64,000 nt of DNA from Anaerotignum sp. GTDB lineage: Bacteria; Bacillota; Clostridia; Lachnospirales; Anaerotignaceae. The stretch lies in NCBI GenBank assembly GCA_020024455.1, contig JAHHTU010000001.1:1-64000 (forward strand). The letters run 5' to 3'. How positions within the stretch are numbered: position 1 is the first letter of the stretch; every line of letters begins with the position of its first letter. Below are positions 17,594 to 25,843 of the stretch, one piece after another. Below the pieces are notes generated by a model that saw nothing but the letters and a program-made list of their open reading frames with translations, was not told the origin of the DNA and made no database searches. A program made the translations under genes and the position numbers.

Positions 17594-17622
17594 ATTGTAT
17601 CATGAAAAAAATGGTTTTTCAA
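17594..17622 (-). promoter_or_regulatory. sigma-A promoter of the LTA-synthase-like gene
   Basis: On the minus strand TTGAAA (complement of 17617-17622), a 17-nt spacer and TACAAT (complement of 17594-17599). Transcription should start at about 17587-17590, placing AAUUCGGGGAAA at the very 5' end of the mRNA. Confidence 0.7.
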
Positions 17623-17650
17623 CGGCTGTTTTTTTGTAAGAAAACGAAGA

Positions 17651-17679
17651 TTGTACAAAAAATGGTTTTATGATACCAT
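17651..17679 (+). promoter_or_regulatory. promoter of the EF-Tu-domain-like gene
   Basis: TTGTAC (17651-17656), 17-nt spacer, TACCAT (17674-17679). It drives the opposite direction from the LTA-synthase-like promoter and is 27 nt before the TTG start. Confidence 0.5.
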
Positions 17680-17705
17680 GAAAACAAAAGCAAGGGGGAG
17701 ATGGC

Positions 17706-18014
17706 TTGTATCAAAGAAAACCACACATCAAGGCAAAAATTACATTATATGATACCCGTACAAAGGTGTATACAGGTTATCGCCCTGCACATCTTATCAA
17801 ACAGGGGTATTTGACAACAGGGATACAGGAATATATCGGAACGGATTGGCTATACCCAAACAACAGCACAGAAGGATATATTACATTTTGCTCACCAGAA
17901 GCATATCCGCATTGTTTGGCTGTGGGACAACAGATATGTATGCAAGAAGGGGCAAAAGTTGTGGGTATGGTGGAGGTATTGGAAATTTATGAGAAGTCAT
18001 TGGAAAGGAAGTGA
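17706..18014 (+). CDS. stand-alone EF-Tu domain 3-like small protein
   Basis: A 102-residue protein starting at TTG 17706, 6 nt after AAGGGGGA. The pattern AKITLYDTRTK, TGYRPAHL, ITFCSPEAYPHCLAVGQQICMQEGAKVVGMVEVLEI parallels the third (C-terminal) beta-barrel domain of elongation factor Tu, including its GYRP loop and the REGGRTVGAGVV-like ending (here MQEGAKVVGMVEV). No GTPase domain is present or nearby. The stop overlaps the next gene region, so the two are one operon with hemW behind them. Function unknown: it could bind a ligand of the EF-Tu barrel, be an antitoxin/immunity-type accessory, or have drifted to a new role. Domain assignment is by eye. Confidence 0.6.
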   Translation: MYQRKPHIKAKITLYDTRTKVYTGYRPAHLIKQGYLTTGIQEYIGTDWLYPNNSTEGYITFCSPEAYPHCLAVGQQICMQEGAKVVGMVEVLEIYEKSLERK

Positions 18015-18022
18015 GCATATTG

Positions 18023-18505
18023 ATGAAAGAGCAAAAAGAAATCAAGACACAACAGGATATTGATGATTTGATGCAGGTGTTTTATGGGTTTCATGACAGT
18101 TGTGTGTTTTCTGCACAATATCAAAGCGGTAATTTTGTAGATGAAGAAAATGCTATGTGTTTCGGCTTGGAGGAGAATTATGTTTTGGAAGTCATATTTC
18201 ATAGCCAGTGGCAGGAAAAAGCATTGGTGATGTATTTTGTGGGCGTGAGACAATGTTGTCTTGCCGGTTTTCAAAAATATTATATGAATGAAATGCTGGA
18301 TTGTTATTTGAAAATACATCAAGACTTGGTGGCGGGTGATGATACACCATTGATTGTATGGGCAGATTGCGATGGGTTTTCTCCAAAATCTGAAATCGCA
18401 AGAAATATATTGCAAGAACCTTTTACCTCTTATATTGTGGCAAGCAAAGTGTATTGGCATTTGGAAGAAAAAAATGTTGATATGTTTGGAAGAAAAAAAT
18501 GTTAA
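18023..18505 (+). CDS. unknown protein, C-terminus altered by a 25-bp tandem duplication
   Basis: About 160 residues from ATG 18023; TTG 18020 and GTG 18011 are alternative starts near the AAAGGAAG site. The protein begins with a helix and FYGFHDSCVFSAQY, then alternates beta strands and ends abruptly with a Lys-Cys tail. I do not recognise the family with certainty; small proteins with an FHDS-like opening are common among Firmicute immunity-type proteins. The last codons lie in a 25-bp tandem repeat. With a single repeat copy the frame would instead run on to a TGA at 18564-18566, overlapping the hemW ATG by 4 nt. The present frame is therefore probably a shortened version of a protein of about 172 residues. 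Confidence 0.7.
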   Translation: MKEQKEIKTQQDIDDLMQVFYGFHDSCVFSAQYQSGNFVDEENAMCFGLEENYVLEVIFHSQWQEKALVMYFVGVRQCCLAGFQKYYMNEMLDCYLKIHQDLVAGDDTPLIVWADCDGFSPKSEIARNILQEPFTSYIVASKVYWHLEEKNVDMFGRKKC

Positions 18506-18510
18506 TGTGT
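18461..18510 (+). repeat. 25-bp tandem duplication at a gene end
   Basis: Unit 1 (18461-18485) and unit 2 (18486-18510) both begin ttggaagaaaaaaatgtt and differ at two positions near their ends. Twenty-five is not a multiple of three, so the duplication shifts the reading frame of the gene it lies in and creates an early stop at 18503-18505. Confidence 0.9.
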
Positions 18511-18562
18511 ATCAAGAATTGCTATGTAAAAAACATGAATCAATCAGAAAGGAAACAACAAC

Positions 18563-19726
18563 ATGAAACAAACAGGATTATATGTGCATATTCCTTTTTG
18601 TGTGCAAAAATGTTTGTATTGTGATTTCCCGTCGTTTGCAGGGCAGTTGGAACAACGGGAGCAATATGTCCATGCATTGCAGAAAGAATTGTTGCAAAAA
18701 GCGGAACTGTGCAAAGCATATGAAATTACAACCATATTTTTTGGCGGGGGCACGCCGACAGTATTATCCGCAGAGCAATTACAGTGCTTGCTGGATACGA
18801 TAAAACAGCATTACCATGTGATGGAAGATGCGGAAATTACCATTGAGGCAAACCCTGGGACATTGGATTTACAAATGTGTCAGGCATTACATGATATGGG
18901 ATTTAACCGCATTAGCATGGGATTGCAGGCATGGCAGAATGATTTGTTGCAAACATTGGGCAGAATACACACAAAAGAAGTATTTTTGGATAATTTTCAA
19001 AATGCAAGAAAAGCAGGATTTGAAAATATCAATGTGGATTTGATGTTTGCATTGCCAAACCAAACGGTGGCAGATTGGCTGGAAACATTGGACGAAGTAA
19101 CAGCCCTGCAACCGGAGCATATCTCTGCATACAGCTTAATCATAGAAGAAGGTACGCCGTTTTATGATTTGTATGCAAAAGGGGTATATCAGGAAACAGA
19201 CGAAACCACAGACAGGGAAATGTATCACCAAGCAATACGATTTCTCGAACAAAAAGGATATGCACAATATGAAATCTCCAATTTTGCAAAAGCAGGCAAA
19301 CAAAGCCGACATAATATGTTATATTGGTTAGATGGTGCGTATATGGGCTTTGGTTTGGGGGCACATTCTTATTGGGCACAACAGCGTTTCCACAATCCTT
19401 ATGATTTGGAATGTTATATCCAAAAAGCAAATGCAGGCATGGATATGATGGAAGATGTGGAAGATATCCCAAAAAGAGAGCAATACAGTGAATTTATGTT
19501 TTTGGGATTGCGTATGACAGAGGGTGTTTCCAAAAAACGGTTTTTGGAGCGTTTTGGCGTGCAACTGGAAGCAGTCTATGGTTCTGAATTGCAAAAACTC
19601 AAAACAGAGGGACTGTTGCAGGAAGTCGATGATTTTGTCAGATTGACAGAGAGAGGGACGGACGTAAGCAATTATGTTTTTGTCGCTTTTCTGAAAGATG
19701 AAGAGGAAATGATAAAAAATATATAA
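18563..19726 (+). CDS. hemW: radical SAM heme chaperone HemW (coproporphyrinogen III oxidase-like)
   Basis: A 387-residue radical SAM protein. It begins LYVHIPFCVQKCLYCDFPSF with the cluster cysteines C13, C17 and C20, followed by the GGGTPT SAM motif, the HemW-typical NPGT and SAYSLIIEEGTPF segments, and the C-terminal HemN domain (near LGLRMTEGVSKKRFLERFG). HemW-type proteins bind heme and insert it into target proteins; older databases call them oxygen-independent coproporphyrinogen oxidases. Starts at ATG 18563 with AAAGGAA upstream. In many Firmicutes hemW directly precedes hrcA, exactly as here. Secure. Confidence 0.95.
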   Translation: MKQTGLYVHIPFCVQKCLYCDFPSFAGQLEQREQYVHALQKELLQKAELCKAYEITTIFFGGGTPTVLSAEQLQCLLDTIKQHYHVMEDAEITIEANPGTLDLQMCQALHDMGFNRISMGLQAWQNDLLQTLGRIHTKEVFLDNFQNARKAGFENINVDLMFALPNQTVADWLETLDEVTALQPEHISAYSLIIEEGTPFYDLYAKGVYQETDETTDREMYHQAIRFLEQKGYAQYEISNFAKAGKQSRHNMLYWLDGAYMGFGLGAHSYWAQQRFHNPYDLECYIQKANAGMDMMEDVEDIPKREQYSEFMFLGLRMTEGVSKKRFLERFGVQLEAVYGSELQKLKTEGLLQEVDDFVRLTERGTDVSNYVFVAFLKDEEEMIKNI

Positions 19727-19736
19727 AAAATTGCAA

Positions 19737-19772
19737 TTAGCACTTGACAGCGACGGTGGCAAGTGCTATCTT
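19737..19772 (+). promoter_or_regulatory. hrcA promoter embedded in a CIRCE-like inverted repeat with a long spacer
   Basis: TTGACA (19744-19749), 17-nt spacer and TATCTT (19767-19772) form the likely heat-shock promoter. A 9-bp inverted repeat, tagcacttg (19738-19746) and caagtgcta (19760-19768), overlaps both elements. Its half-sites match the CIRCE half-site, but the spacer is 13 nt rather than the usual 9. Confidence 0.7.
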
Positions 19773-19784
19773 ATGTTATAGAAA

Positions 19785-19811
19785 TTAGCACTCGTACAAA
19801 GCGAGTGCTAA
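19785..19811 (+). promoter_or_regulatory. CIRCE element (HrcA operator)
   Basis: TTAGCACTC (19785-19793), a 9-nt spacer, GAGTGCTAA (19803-19811): a perfect match to the CIRCE consensus bound by the HrcA repressor. It lies in the leader between promoter and hrcA start. Confidence 0.98.
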
Positions 19812-19835
19812 CAAAACAAAAAGGAGGCGAAGGTA

Positions 19836-20882
19836 ATGTCGTTGAATGACAGAAAAATACAAATTTTGCAAGCCATCATCAATGATTACATTGAAACGGC
19901 AGAACCTGTCGGTTCCAGAACCATTGCAAAAAAATACAATCTCGGTATCAGTTCGGCAACCATACGAAACGAAATGAGCGATTTGGAAGATATGGGCTTC
20001 ATATTACAGCCGCACGCTTCCGCAGGCCGTATTCCCTCAGATTTGGGATATCGCTTGTATGTTGACCACCTGATGCAGAAAAAGGAACTTGGACAGGAAG
20101 AACAACGGTATTTACAAAATATCATCACAAGAAATGTGGGACAGATTGATTACCTTCTGGAAGAAACGGCAAAAGCACTTTCGGCTTTGACCAATTATAC
20201 AACCATCATTTCCGAACCTGTCAGCCAAACAACAAAAATCAAACAAATTCGGTTGTTGCCGTTAGACCAGTCTTCTGTATTGTTGGTTATCGCAACAGAA
20301 GATAATTTCATCAAAAACCATGTCATCAAAATGGGTGTTGCACCAGATGATGAAAAAGTGTTTTTCATGGGACAATGTTTACATGACGCATTGCAGGGAT
20401 ATGCATTGCACGATATTGACGATAGTGTCATCAACCGATTGCAAACGGTACTGTATGAATATCAGGAGATATTGCCGCATATTCTAAATGCGATTGCAAA
20501 TACCATGAAAGCCGCAGAAAAAGTACAGGTACACATGAGCGGTACAAAAAATATATTGGCGTTTCCCGAATTTTCAGATGTCCAAAAAGCAAAGTCATTG
20601 TTCCAGACATTGGAAGAAAAAGATGTGCTTGTGACATTGTTGGAAGGCAGTAAGTCAGAAGAAATGCAGATTTTGATTGGCAGTGAAAATTCTGTGCAAA
20701 GTATGCAGGATTGCAGTGTGATTACTGCCACTTACAAAATGGGCGACAACACAAGAGGTACCATTGGGATTGTCGGGCCAACCAGAATGGACTATTCGCA
20801 AGTGGTTTCTGTACTGAATGGTATGGTGCATAATATGGAACAAGTTTTGAAAAATCTTGCCGAAGGCAATAAAAATAATTAG
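19836..20882 (+). CDS. hrcA: heat-inducible transcription repressor HrcA
   Basis: HrcA represses class I heat-shock operons by binding CIRCE and is kept active by GroEL. The 348-residue protein has the N-terminal winged helix (LNDRKIQILQAIINDYIETAEPVGSRTIAKKY, SSATIRNEMSDLEDMGFI, then ASAGRIPSDLGYRLYVD), the GAF-like middle domain and the conserved C-terminal GIVGPTRMDYSQVVSVLNGM. ATG 19836 follows AAGGAGGCG. First gene of hrcA-grpE-dnaK-dnaJ and autoregulated through the operator directly upstream. Confidence 0.98.
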   Translation: MSLNDRKIQILQAIINDYIETAEPVGSRTIAKKYNLGISSATIRNEMSDLEDMGFILQPHASAGRIPSDLGYRLYVDHLMQKKELGQEEQRYLQNIITRNVGQIDYLLEETAKALSALTNYTTIISEPVSQTTKIKQIRLLPLDQSSVLLVIATEDNFIKNHVIKMGVAPDDEKVFFMGQCLHDALQGYALHDIDDSVINRLQTVLYEYQEILPHILNAIANTMKAAEKVQVHMSGTKNILAFPEFSDVQKAKSLFQTLEEKDVLVTLLEGSKSEEMQILIGSENSVQSMQDCSVITATYKMGDNTRGTIGIVGPTRMDYSQVVSVLNGMVHNMEQVLKNLAEGNKNN

Positions 20883-20899
20883 AGAAAAGAGGGGCAGAT

Positions 20900-21466
20900 G
20901 TGGAAGAAAAGCATTTGAATGAAGAAGCTCTGCAAGAAGAACAAATCACCGAAGAAACAACACAGGAAGATGTGCAAGCAGAAACAGCAGATTGTGAAGT
21001 GATAGATGAAACAGAACAAAAAATTGCGGAATTGGAACAAAAGGCAGCGGAAAATTTTGACAAATATCAAAGATGTTTGGCTGAATTTGATAACTTCCGT
21101 AAAAGAACTGTCAAAGAAAAAGCAAGTATGTATGACGATGGTGTCAGAGATACGGTGGAAAAGTTGTTGCCTGTGGTAGACAATTTGGAACGTGCAGTTG
21201 CAGTACAAGAAGGTAATACACAAGCAGATGATGCATTCTTGAAAGGTGTACAAATGACATTGAAACAATTTCAGGAAATTTTGCATGGTATGGGTGTGGA
21301 AGAAATCAAAGCCGTGGGGGAAAAATTTGACCCCAATGTACACGCAGCCGTTGCACACGAAGATGACGAAAACTACGGCGAAAACGAAATTATGTTAGAA
21401 ATGCTCAAAGGCTACAAATATAAAGACAAAGTCATTCGCCACAGTATGGTAAAAGTGGCAAACTGA
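20900..21466 (+). CDS. grpE: nucleotide exchange factor GrpE
   Basis: GrpE releases ADP from DnaK. The 188-residue protein has an acidic disordered N-terminus (Glu-rich), the long dimerising helix with KYQRCLAEFDNFRKRTVKEK, and the C-terminal beta wing with FDPNVHAAVAHED and KGYKYKDKVIRHSMVKVAN. Starts at GTG 20900, 5 nt after GAGGGG and 17 nt after hrcA. Part of the CIRCE-controlled operon. Confidence 0.97.
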   Translation: MEEKHLNEEALQEEQITEETTQEDVQAETADCEVIDETEQKIAELEQKAAENFDKYQRCLAEFDNFRKRTVKEKASMYDDGVRDTVEKLLPVVDNLERAVAVQEGNTQADDAFLKGVQMTLKQFQEILHGMGVEEIKAVGEKFDPNVHAAVAHEDDENYGENEIMLEMLKGYKYKDKVIRHSMVKVAN

Positions 21467-21509
21467 TAGCATAGACAAAATAGTGATAAATTTTAGGAGG
21501 AAATAGATT

Positions 21510-23342
21510 ATGGGAAAAATTATTGGTATTGACTTGGGAACAACAAACTCTTGTGTAGCAGTGATGGAAGGCGGTCAGCCTGTTGTTATTGTAAACAGTG
21601 ACGGTGCAAGAACCACTCCTTCCGTAGTTGGTTTTGCAAAAAACGGTGAAAGATTGATTGGGGAAACTGCAAAACGTCAGGCAATCACAAACCCTGACAA
21701 CACAATCAGCTCTATCAAAAGATATATGGGTGAAAATTACAAAGTAAATATTGAAGATAAATCCTATTCTCCACAGGAAATTTCTGCAATGATTTTGCAA
21801 AAATTGAAGGCAGATGCAGAAAGCTACTTGGGTGAAACCGTAACAGAAGCAGTTATCACAGTACCTGCATACTTCAATGACGCACAACGTCAGGCAACAA
21901 AGGATGCCGGTCGTATCGCCGGTTTAGATGTAAAACGTATCATCAACGAACCTACTTCCGCAGCGTTGGCTTACGGTTTGGATAACGAAAGCGAACAGAA
22001 AATCATGGTATACGACTTGGGTGGTGGTACATTCGACGTTTCCATCATTGAAATCGGTGGCGGTGTCATCGAAGTATTGTCCACAAACGGTAACACACGT
22101 TTGGGTGGTGACGACTTTGACCAAAGAGTGATTGACTTCTTGGTGGCTGAATTCCAAAAAGCAGAAGGCATGGATTTGAGCAAAGACAAAATGGCAATGC
22201 AAAGATTGAAAGAAGCGGCAGAAAAAGCGAAAAAAGAATTGTCTACCGTAACAACAACAAACATCAATCTGCCTTTCATTACCATGAACCAAGATGGCCC
22301 CAAACATTTGGACGTAACATTGTCCAGAGCAAAATTTGATGAATTGACAGCAGATTTGGTTGATGCGACCATGCAGCCGGTACGTCAGGCTTTGGCTGAT
22401 GCCGGTTTGTCTGCAAATGAAATTGATAAAGTATTGTTGGTTGGTGGTTCTACCAGAATTCCCGCAGTACAAGATGCAGTGAAAAAACATACAGGCAAAG
22501 AACCCTTCAAAGGTATCAACCCCGATGAATGTGTTGCGGTTGGTGCAGCAATCCAAGGTGGTAAATTGGCCGGTGATGAAGGTGCAGGCGGCGTATTGTT
22601 GCTGGACGTAACACCTTTGTCCTTGGGGATTGAAACAGAAGGCGGTGTTGCAACAAAATTGATTGACAGAAACACCACAATTCCCACAAACAAAAAACAA
22701 ATCTTCTCTACTGCGATGGATAACCAAACCGCTGTGGATATTCATGTCGTACAGGGTGAAAGAGCTATGGCAAGAGATAACAAAACTTTGGGACAATTCA
22801 AATTGGACGGTATCGCTCCTGCAAGACGTGGCGTACCTCAGATTGAAGTAACATTTGATATTGACGCAAACGGTATTGTAAACGTTTCCGCAAAAGACTT
22901 GGGTACAGGCAAAGAACAGAAAATCACAATCACTGCTGGTTCCAACTTGTCCGAAGAAGAAATTGATAAAGCAGTTAAAGAAGCAGAACAATTTGCAGAA
23001 CAAGATAAAAAGAGAAAAGAAAGCATCGAAGTCAAAAACGAAGCAGACTCCATGATTTTCCAGACAGAAAAAGCACTGGAAGAATTGGGAGATAAAATTG
23101 ATGCCAGCGAAAAATCCGCTGTGGAAGGTGCTTTGAACAGCTTGAAAGATACTGTAAAAGATATTCAGATTGAAAATATGACAGACGCTGATGTGGAAAA
23201 CATCAAAGCGGCAACAGAAACATTGAAACAGGAATTCTACAAAATTTCTGAAAAACTGTATCAACAAGCACAGGCTGCACAAGGCGAAGCACCACAAAAC
23301 GGTGACAGTGAGGTGGTAGACGGCGAAGGCAAAGAACTGTAA
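21510..23342 (+). CDS. dnaK: molecular chaperone DnaK (Hsp70)
   Basis: A full-length 610-residue Hsp70. The ATPase domain begins [18 protein letters not shown] and has the [12 protein letters not shown] phosphate-2 motif and [14 protein letters not shown] adenosine motif. The linker and substrate domain begin at [14 protein letters not shown], and a Glu/Gly-rich tail ends the protein. It lacks the ~24-residue insertion of Gram-negative DnaK in the first lobe, as expected for Firmicutes. Strong AGGAGGAAATAG site before ATG 21510. Partner of the GrpE and DnaJ encoded on either side. Confidence 0.99.
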   Translation: MGKIIGIDLGTTNSCVAVMEGGQPVVIVNSDGARTTPSVVGFAKNGERLIGETAKRQAITNPDNTISSIKRYMGENYKVNIEDKSYSPQEISAMILQKLKADAESYLGETVTEAVITVPAYFNDAQRQATKDAGRIAGLDVKRIINEPTSAALAYGLDNESEQKIMVYDLGGGTFDVSIIEIGGGVIEVLSTNGNTRLGGDDFDQRVIDFLVAEFQKAEGMDLSKDKMAMQRLKEAAEKAKKELSTVTTTNINLPFITMNQDGPKHLDVTLSRAKFDELTADLVDATMQPVRQALADAGLSANEIDKVLLVGGSTRIPAVQDAVKKHTGKEPFKGINPDECVAVGAAIQGGKLAGDEGAGGVLLLDVTPLSLGIETEGGVATKLIDRNTTIPTNKKQIFSTAMDNQTAVDIHVVQGERAMARDNKTLGQFKLDGIAPARRGVPQIEVTFDIDANGIVNVSAKDLGTGKEQKITITAGSNLSEEEIDKAVKEAEQFAEQDKKRKESIEVKNEADSMIFQTEKALEELGDKIDASEKSAVEGALNSLKDTVKDIQIENMTDADVENIKAATETLKQEFYKISEKLYQQAQAAQGEAPQNGDSEVVDGEGKEL

Positions 23343-23363
23343 TATCAAAATCAGGTAACTGCG

Positions 23364-23401
23364 AAAAGGCAAGGGTGGGGAAATTCCCTACCCCTGCTTT
23401 T
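23364..23401 (+). other. stable hairpin between dnaK and dnaJ
   Basis: An imperfect inverted repeat of about 14 pairs (aaaaggcaagggtgggg around 23364-23380 with ccctacccctgctttt around 23386-23401) sits in the intergenic RNA. The trailing T tract is short, so it looks more like an attenuator or RNA-processing/stability element than a full terminator. Confidence 0.6.
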
Positions 23402-23447
23402 GCAGTTTGGATATATTTTTGTGAAATAGCATAAGGCGGTGAGGAAG

Positions 23448-24614
23448 TTGGCAGAAAAAAGAGATTATTATGAAGTCTTAGGCGTGCAAAAAGGTGCGTC
23501 TGATGCGGAATTGAAAAAAGCATACCGTAAAATGGCGGTAAAATATCACCCAGACCAAAATCCCGGAAATAAAGAAGCGGAAGAAAAATTCAAAGAAGTC
23601 AATGAAGCATATGAAGTGCTGAGCAACCCCGAAAAACGTGCGAAATATGACCAGTTTGGTCATGCGGCGTTTGGGCAAGGCGGTATGGGCGGCGGCGGTT
23701 TCTATGGCGGCGGCTTTGATGGCTTTGATATGGGCGATTTGGGTGACTTATTTGGCAGTATGTTTGGCTTTGGTGGTGGCGGCGGAAGAAGAAGTGGTCC
23801 AAAACGTGGCAGAGATATCAACGTCAACATTCAACTTACATTTGAAGAAGCAATTTTTGGTTGTAAAAAAGAAATTTCTGTATCTGTGACAGATGAATGT
23901 GAAACTTGTCATGGTACAGGTGCGAAACCCGGTACACACGCAGAAAGCTGCTCCCAATGTGGTGGGACGGGGCAAGAACGAGTGGTGCAACAGTCTATGT
24001 TTGGTGCGGTGACATCTGTGCGTACTTGCTCTGCGTGTCATGGTACAGGTAAGATTGTCAAAGACCCTTGTAACACTTGCCGTGGTACAGGGAAAATGAA
24101 AAAGAATAAAAAATATGAAGTCAATATTCCGAAAGGGATTGATAATGGACAAACCATTCGTTTGCAAGGCAAAGGCGAAGTGGGCGAAAAAGGCGGCGGA
24201 TATGGTGATTTGCTGGTAACAGTATATGTACAGCCAAATCGTGTGTTTGTACGAAAAGGCTTTGATATTTATTGTGATGTGCCAATTACATTTGTGCAGG
24301 CGGCTTTGGGTGGAGAAATTACCATCAAAACCATTGATGGAGAACAAAAATACACCATCAAACCGGGTACACAACCCAATACCGTTGTGACATTGCGTGG
24401 TGTGGGTGTACCGAATTTGAGAAACCCCAAAAACAGAGGCAATCAGATTGTGACACTGAAAGTACAAATTCCAACGGAATTGACAGAAAGACAAAAAGAA
24501 TTGCTGAAAGCGTTTTACGGTGATGCACCGCAGGGGGCGGCACACGCTGAGAAATCAGCGGGAGAGGAAAAGAAATCATTTTCAGAAAAAGTAAAAGATT
24601 TTTTTGAAAAATAA
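23448..24614 (+). CDS. dnaJ: molecular chaperone DnaJ (Hsp40)
   Basis: A type I J-protein of 388 residues. The J domain begins [20 protein letters not shown] with the HPD tripeptide in [10 protein letters not shown] Gly/Phe-rich region follows ([20 protein letters not shown]), then four zinc repeats [32 protein letters not shown], and the C-terminal substrate domains with [18 protein letters not shown] 23448 gives the family-typical start; an in-frame GTG at 23439 would add three residues. Last gene of the heat-shock operon. Confidence 0.97.
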   Translation: MAEKRDYYEVLGVQKGASDAELKKAYRKMAVKYHPDQNPGNKEAEEKFKEVNEAYEVLSNPEKRAKYDQFGHAAFGQGGMGGGGFYGGGFDGFDMGDLGDLFGSMFGFGGGGGRRSGPKRGRDINVNIQLTFEEAIFGCKKEISVSVTDECETCHGTGAKPGTHAESCSQCGGTGQERVVQQSMFGAVTSVRTCSACHGTGKIVKDPCNTCRGTGKMKKNKKYEVNIPKGIDNGQTIRLQGKGEVGEKGGGYGDLLVTVYVQPNRVFVRKGFDIYCDVPITFVQAALGGEITIKTIDGEQKYTIKPGTQPNTVVTLRGVGVPNLRNPKNRGNQIVTLKVQIPTELTERQKELLKAFYGDAPQGAAHAEKSAGEEKKSFSEKVKDFFEK

Positions 24615-24623
24615 AACAAAAAG

Positions 24624-24659
24624 AGGAGCATACGTTTAAAAAACGTATGCTCCTTTTTA
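24624..24659. terminator. bidirectional terminator between dnaJ and recA
   Basis: aggagcatacgttt (24624-24637) pairs with aaacgtatgctcct (24641-24654), with an A run before and T run after. Confidence 0.95.
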
Positions 24660-24677
24660 TGATGATGGATACAATGT

Positions 24678-25769
24678 TTATTCTGTTTCCAAATCTTCGG
24701 ATACGGCAACGGCTGTTTTGGCATCTTCTGTAACAACAGTATCCAAAGTAGGCAGGTCATAATGTGCACGCACTTTGTTTTCGATTTCTCGACACATATC
24801 GGGGTGTTCTTTTAAGAATGTTTTTGCATTTTCCCGACCTTGTCCGATACGTGTTTCCCCATAAGCATACCATGCACCGCTCTTATTGACGATATCTACA
24901 TCTGCGGCTAAGTCTAAAATATCTCCTTCTTTGGAAATACCTTGTCCATATACAATATCAAATTCTGCGGTTTTGAAGGGAGGGGCAACTTTGTTTTTGG
25001 CAATTTTTACTTTGACACGGTTGCCGACCAATTCGGTGCCTTGTTTCAATACATCTGATTTTCTGATGTCAATACGCACAGAAGAATAGAATTTCAATGC
25101 ACGACCACCGGTTGTGGTTTCGGGATTGCCGAATGTAACGCCGATTTTTTCACGCAACTGGTTGATAAAAATAACTGTACAGTTGGATTTGTTTGTGATA
25201 CCGGTTAATTTACGCAGTGCTTGGCTCATCAGTCTTGCTTGCAAGCCCATGTGAGAGTCACCCATTTCGCCTTCGATTTCTGCACGGGGTACCAAAGCAG
25301 CAACAGAGTCTACAATGACAATATCAATTGCACCACTTCTGACCATGGTTTCCGCAATTTCCAATGCCTGTTCTCCATCGTCGGGCTGAGAAATATACAA
25401 ATTGTCGATATCTACACCGACTGCTTTTGCATAAGTGGGGTCCATGGCGTGTTCCGCATCAATATAGCCTGCAATACCACCGCTTTTTTGCACTTCCGCA
25501 ACGATATGCAAAGCAACGGTTGTTTTACCGGAAGATTCAGGCCCATAAATTTCGATAATTCTGCCTTTTGGAACACCACCGACACCCAGTGCAATATCCA
25601 AACTCAAAGAGCCGGAAGGTACAACGCCGACATTCATTTTTGCGGAGTCGTCACCCAATTTCATCACTGCACCTTTTCCGAATTGTTTTTCGATTTGGCT
25701 GAGTGCGGCATCAAGTGCTTTTTGTCTATCTTCAAATTTGATTTCTTCTTTCGCTGTTTTTGCTGCCAT
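24678..25769 (-). CDS. recA: recombinase RecA
   Basis: The 363-residue strand-exchange protein and SOS co-protease. It has Walker [14 protein letters not shown], the [37 protein letters not shown] segment (its Walker B and L1 loop), and L2 loop region [31 protein letters not shown]. The C-terminus carries the usual acidic tail. ATG 25769 with AAAGGTGGT upstream. It has its own SOS-type promoter, immediately after cinA; the cinA-recA pair is conserved in Firmicutes. Confidence 0.99.
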   Translation of the reverse strand: MAAKTAKEEIKFEDRQKALDAALSQIEKQFGKGAVMKLGDDSAKMNVGVVPSGSLSLDIALGVGGVPKGRIIEIYGPESSGKTTVALHIVAEVQKSGGIAGYIDAEHAMDPTYAKAVGVDIDNLYISQPDDGEQALEIAETMVRSGAIDIVIVDSVAALVPRAEIEGEMGDSHMGLQARLMSQALRKLTGITNKSNCTVIFINQLREKIGVTFGNPETTTGGRALKFYSSVRIDIRKSDVLKQGTELVGNRVKVKIAKNKVAPPFKTAEFDIVYGQGISKEGDILDLAADVDIVNKSGAWYAYGETRIGQGRENAKTFLKEHPDMCREIENKVRAHYDLPTLDTVVTEDAKTAVAVSEDLETE

Positions 25770-25798
25770 TGTATAACCACCTTTCTGATTGCGATATA

Positions 25799-25843
25799 TC
25801 GAACTTATGTTCTTATTTTAACTGATTTTTATTTTTCTGTCAA
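25799..25843 (-). promoter_or_regulatory. recA promoter with LexA (DinR) box
   Basis: On the minus strand TTGACA (complement of 25838-25843), a 17-nt spacer and TAAAAT (complement of 25815-25820) form a near-perfect sigma-A promoter. Two bases below the -10, GAAC-ATAA-GTTCG (complement of 25800-25812) matches the Firmicute LexA operator, so LexA would block the transcription start. Confidence 0.9.

Noticed and set aside
21924..23372. Long reverse-strand open frame opposite dnaK
   Set aside because: It is the antisense shadow of a highly conserved gene and its translation is rich in Cys and Phe with no domain pattern.
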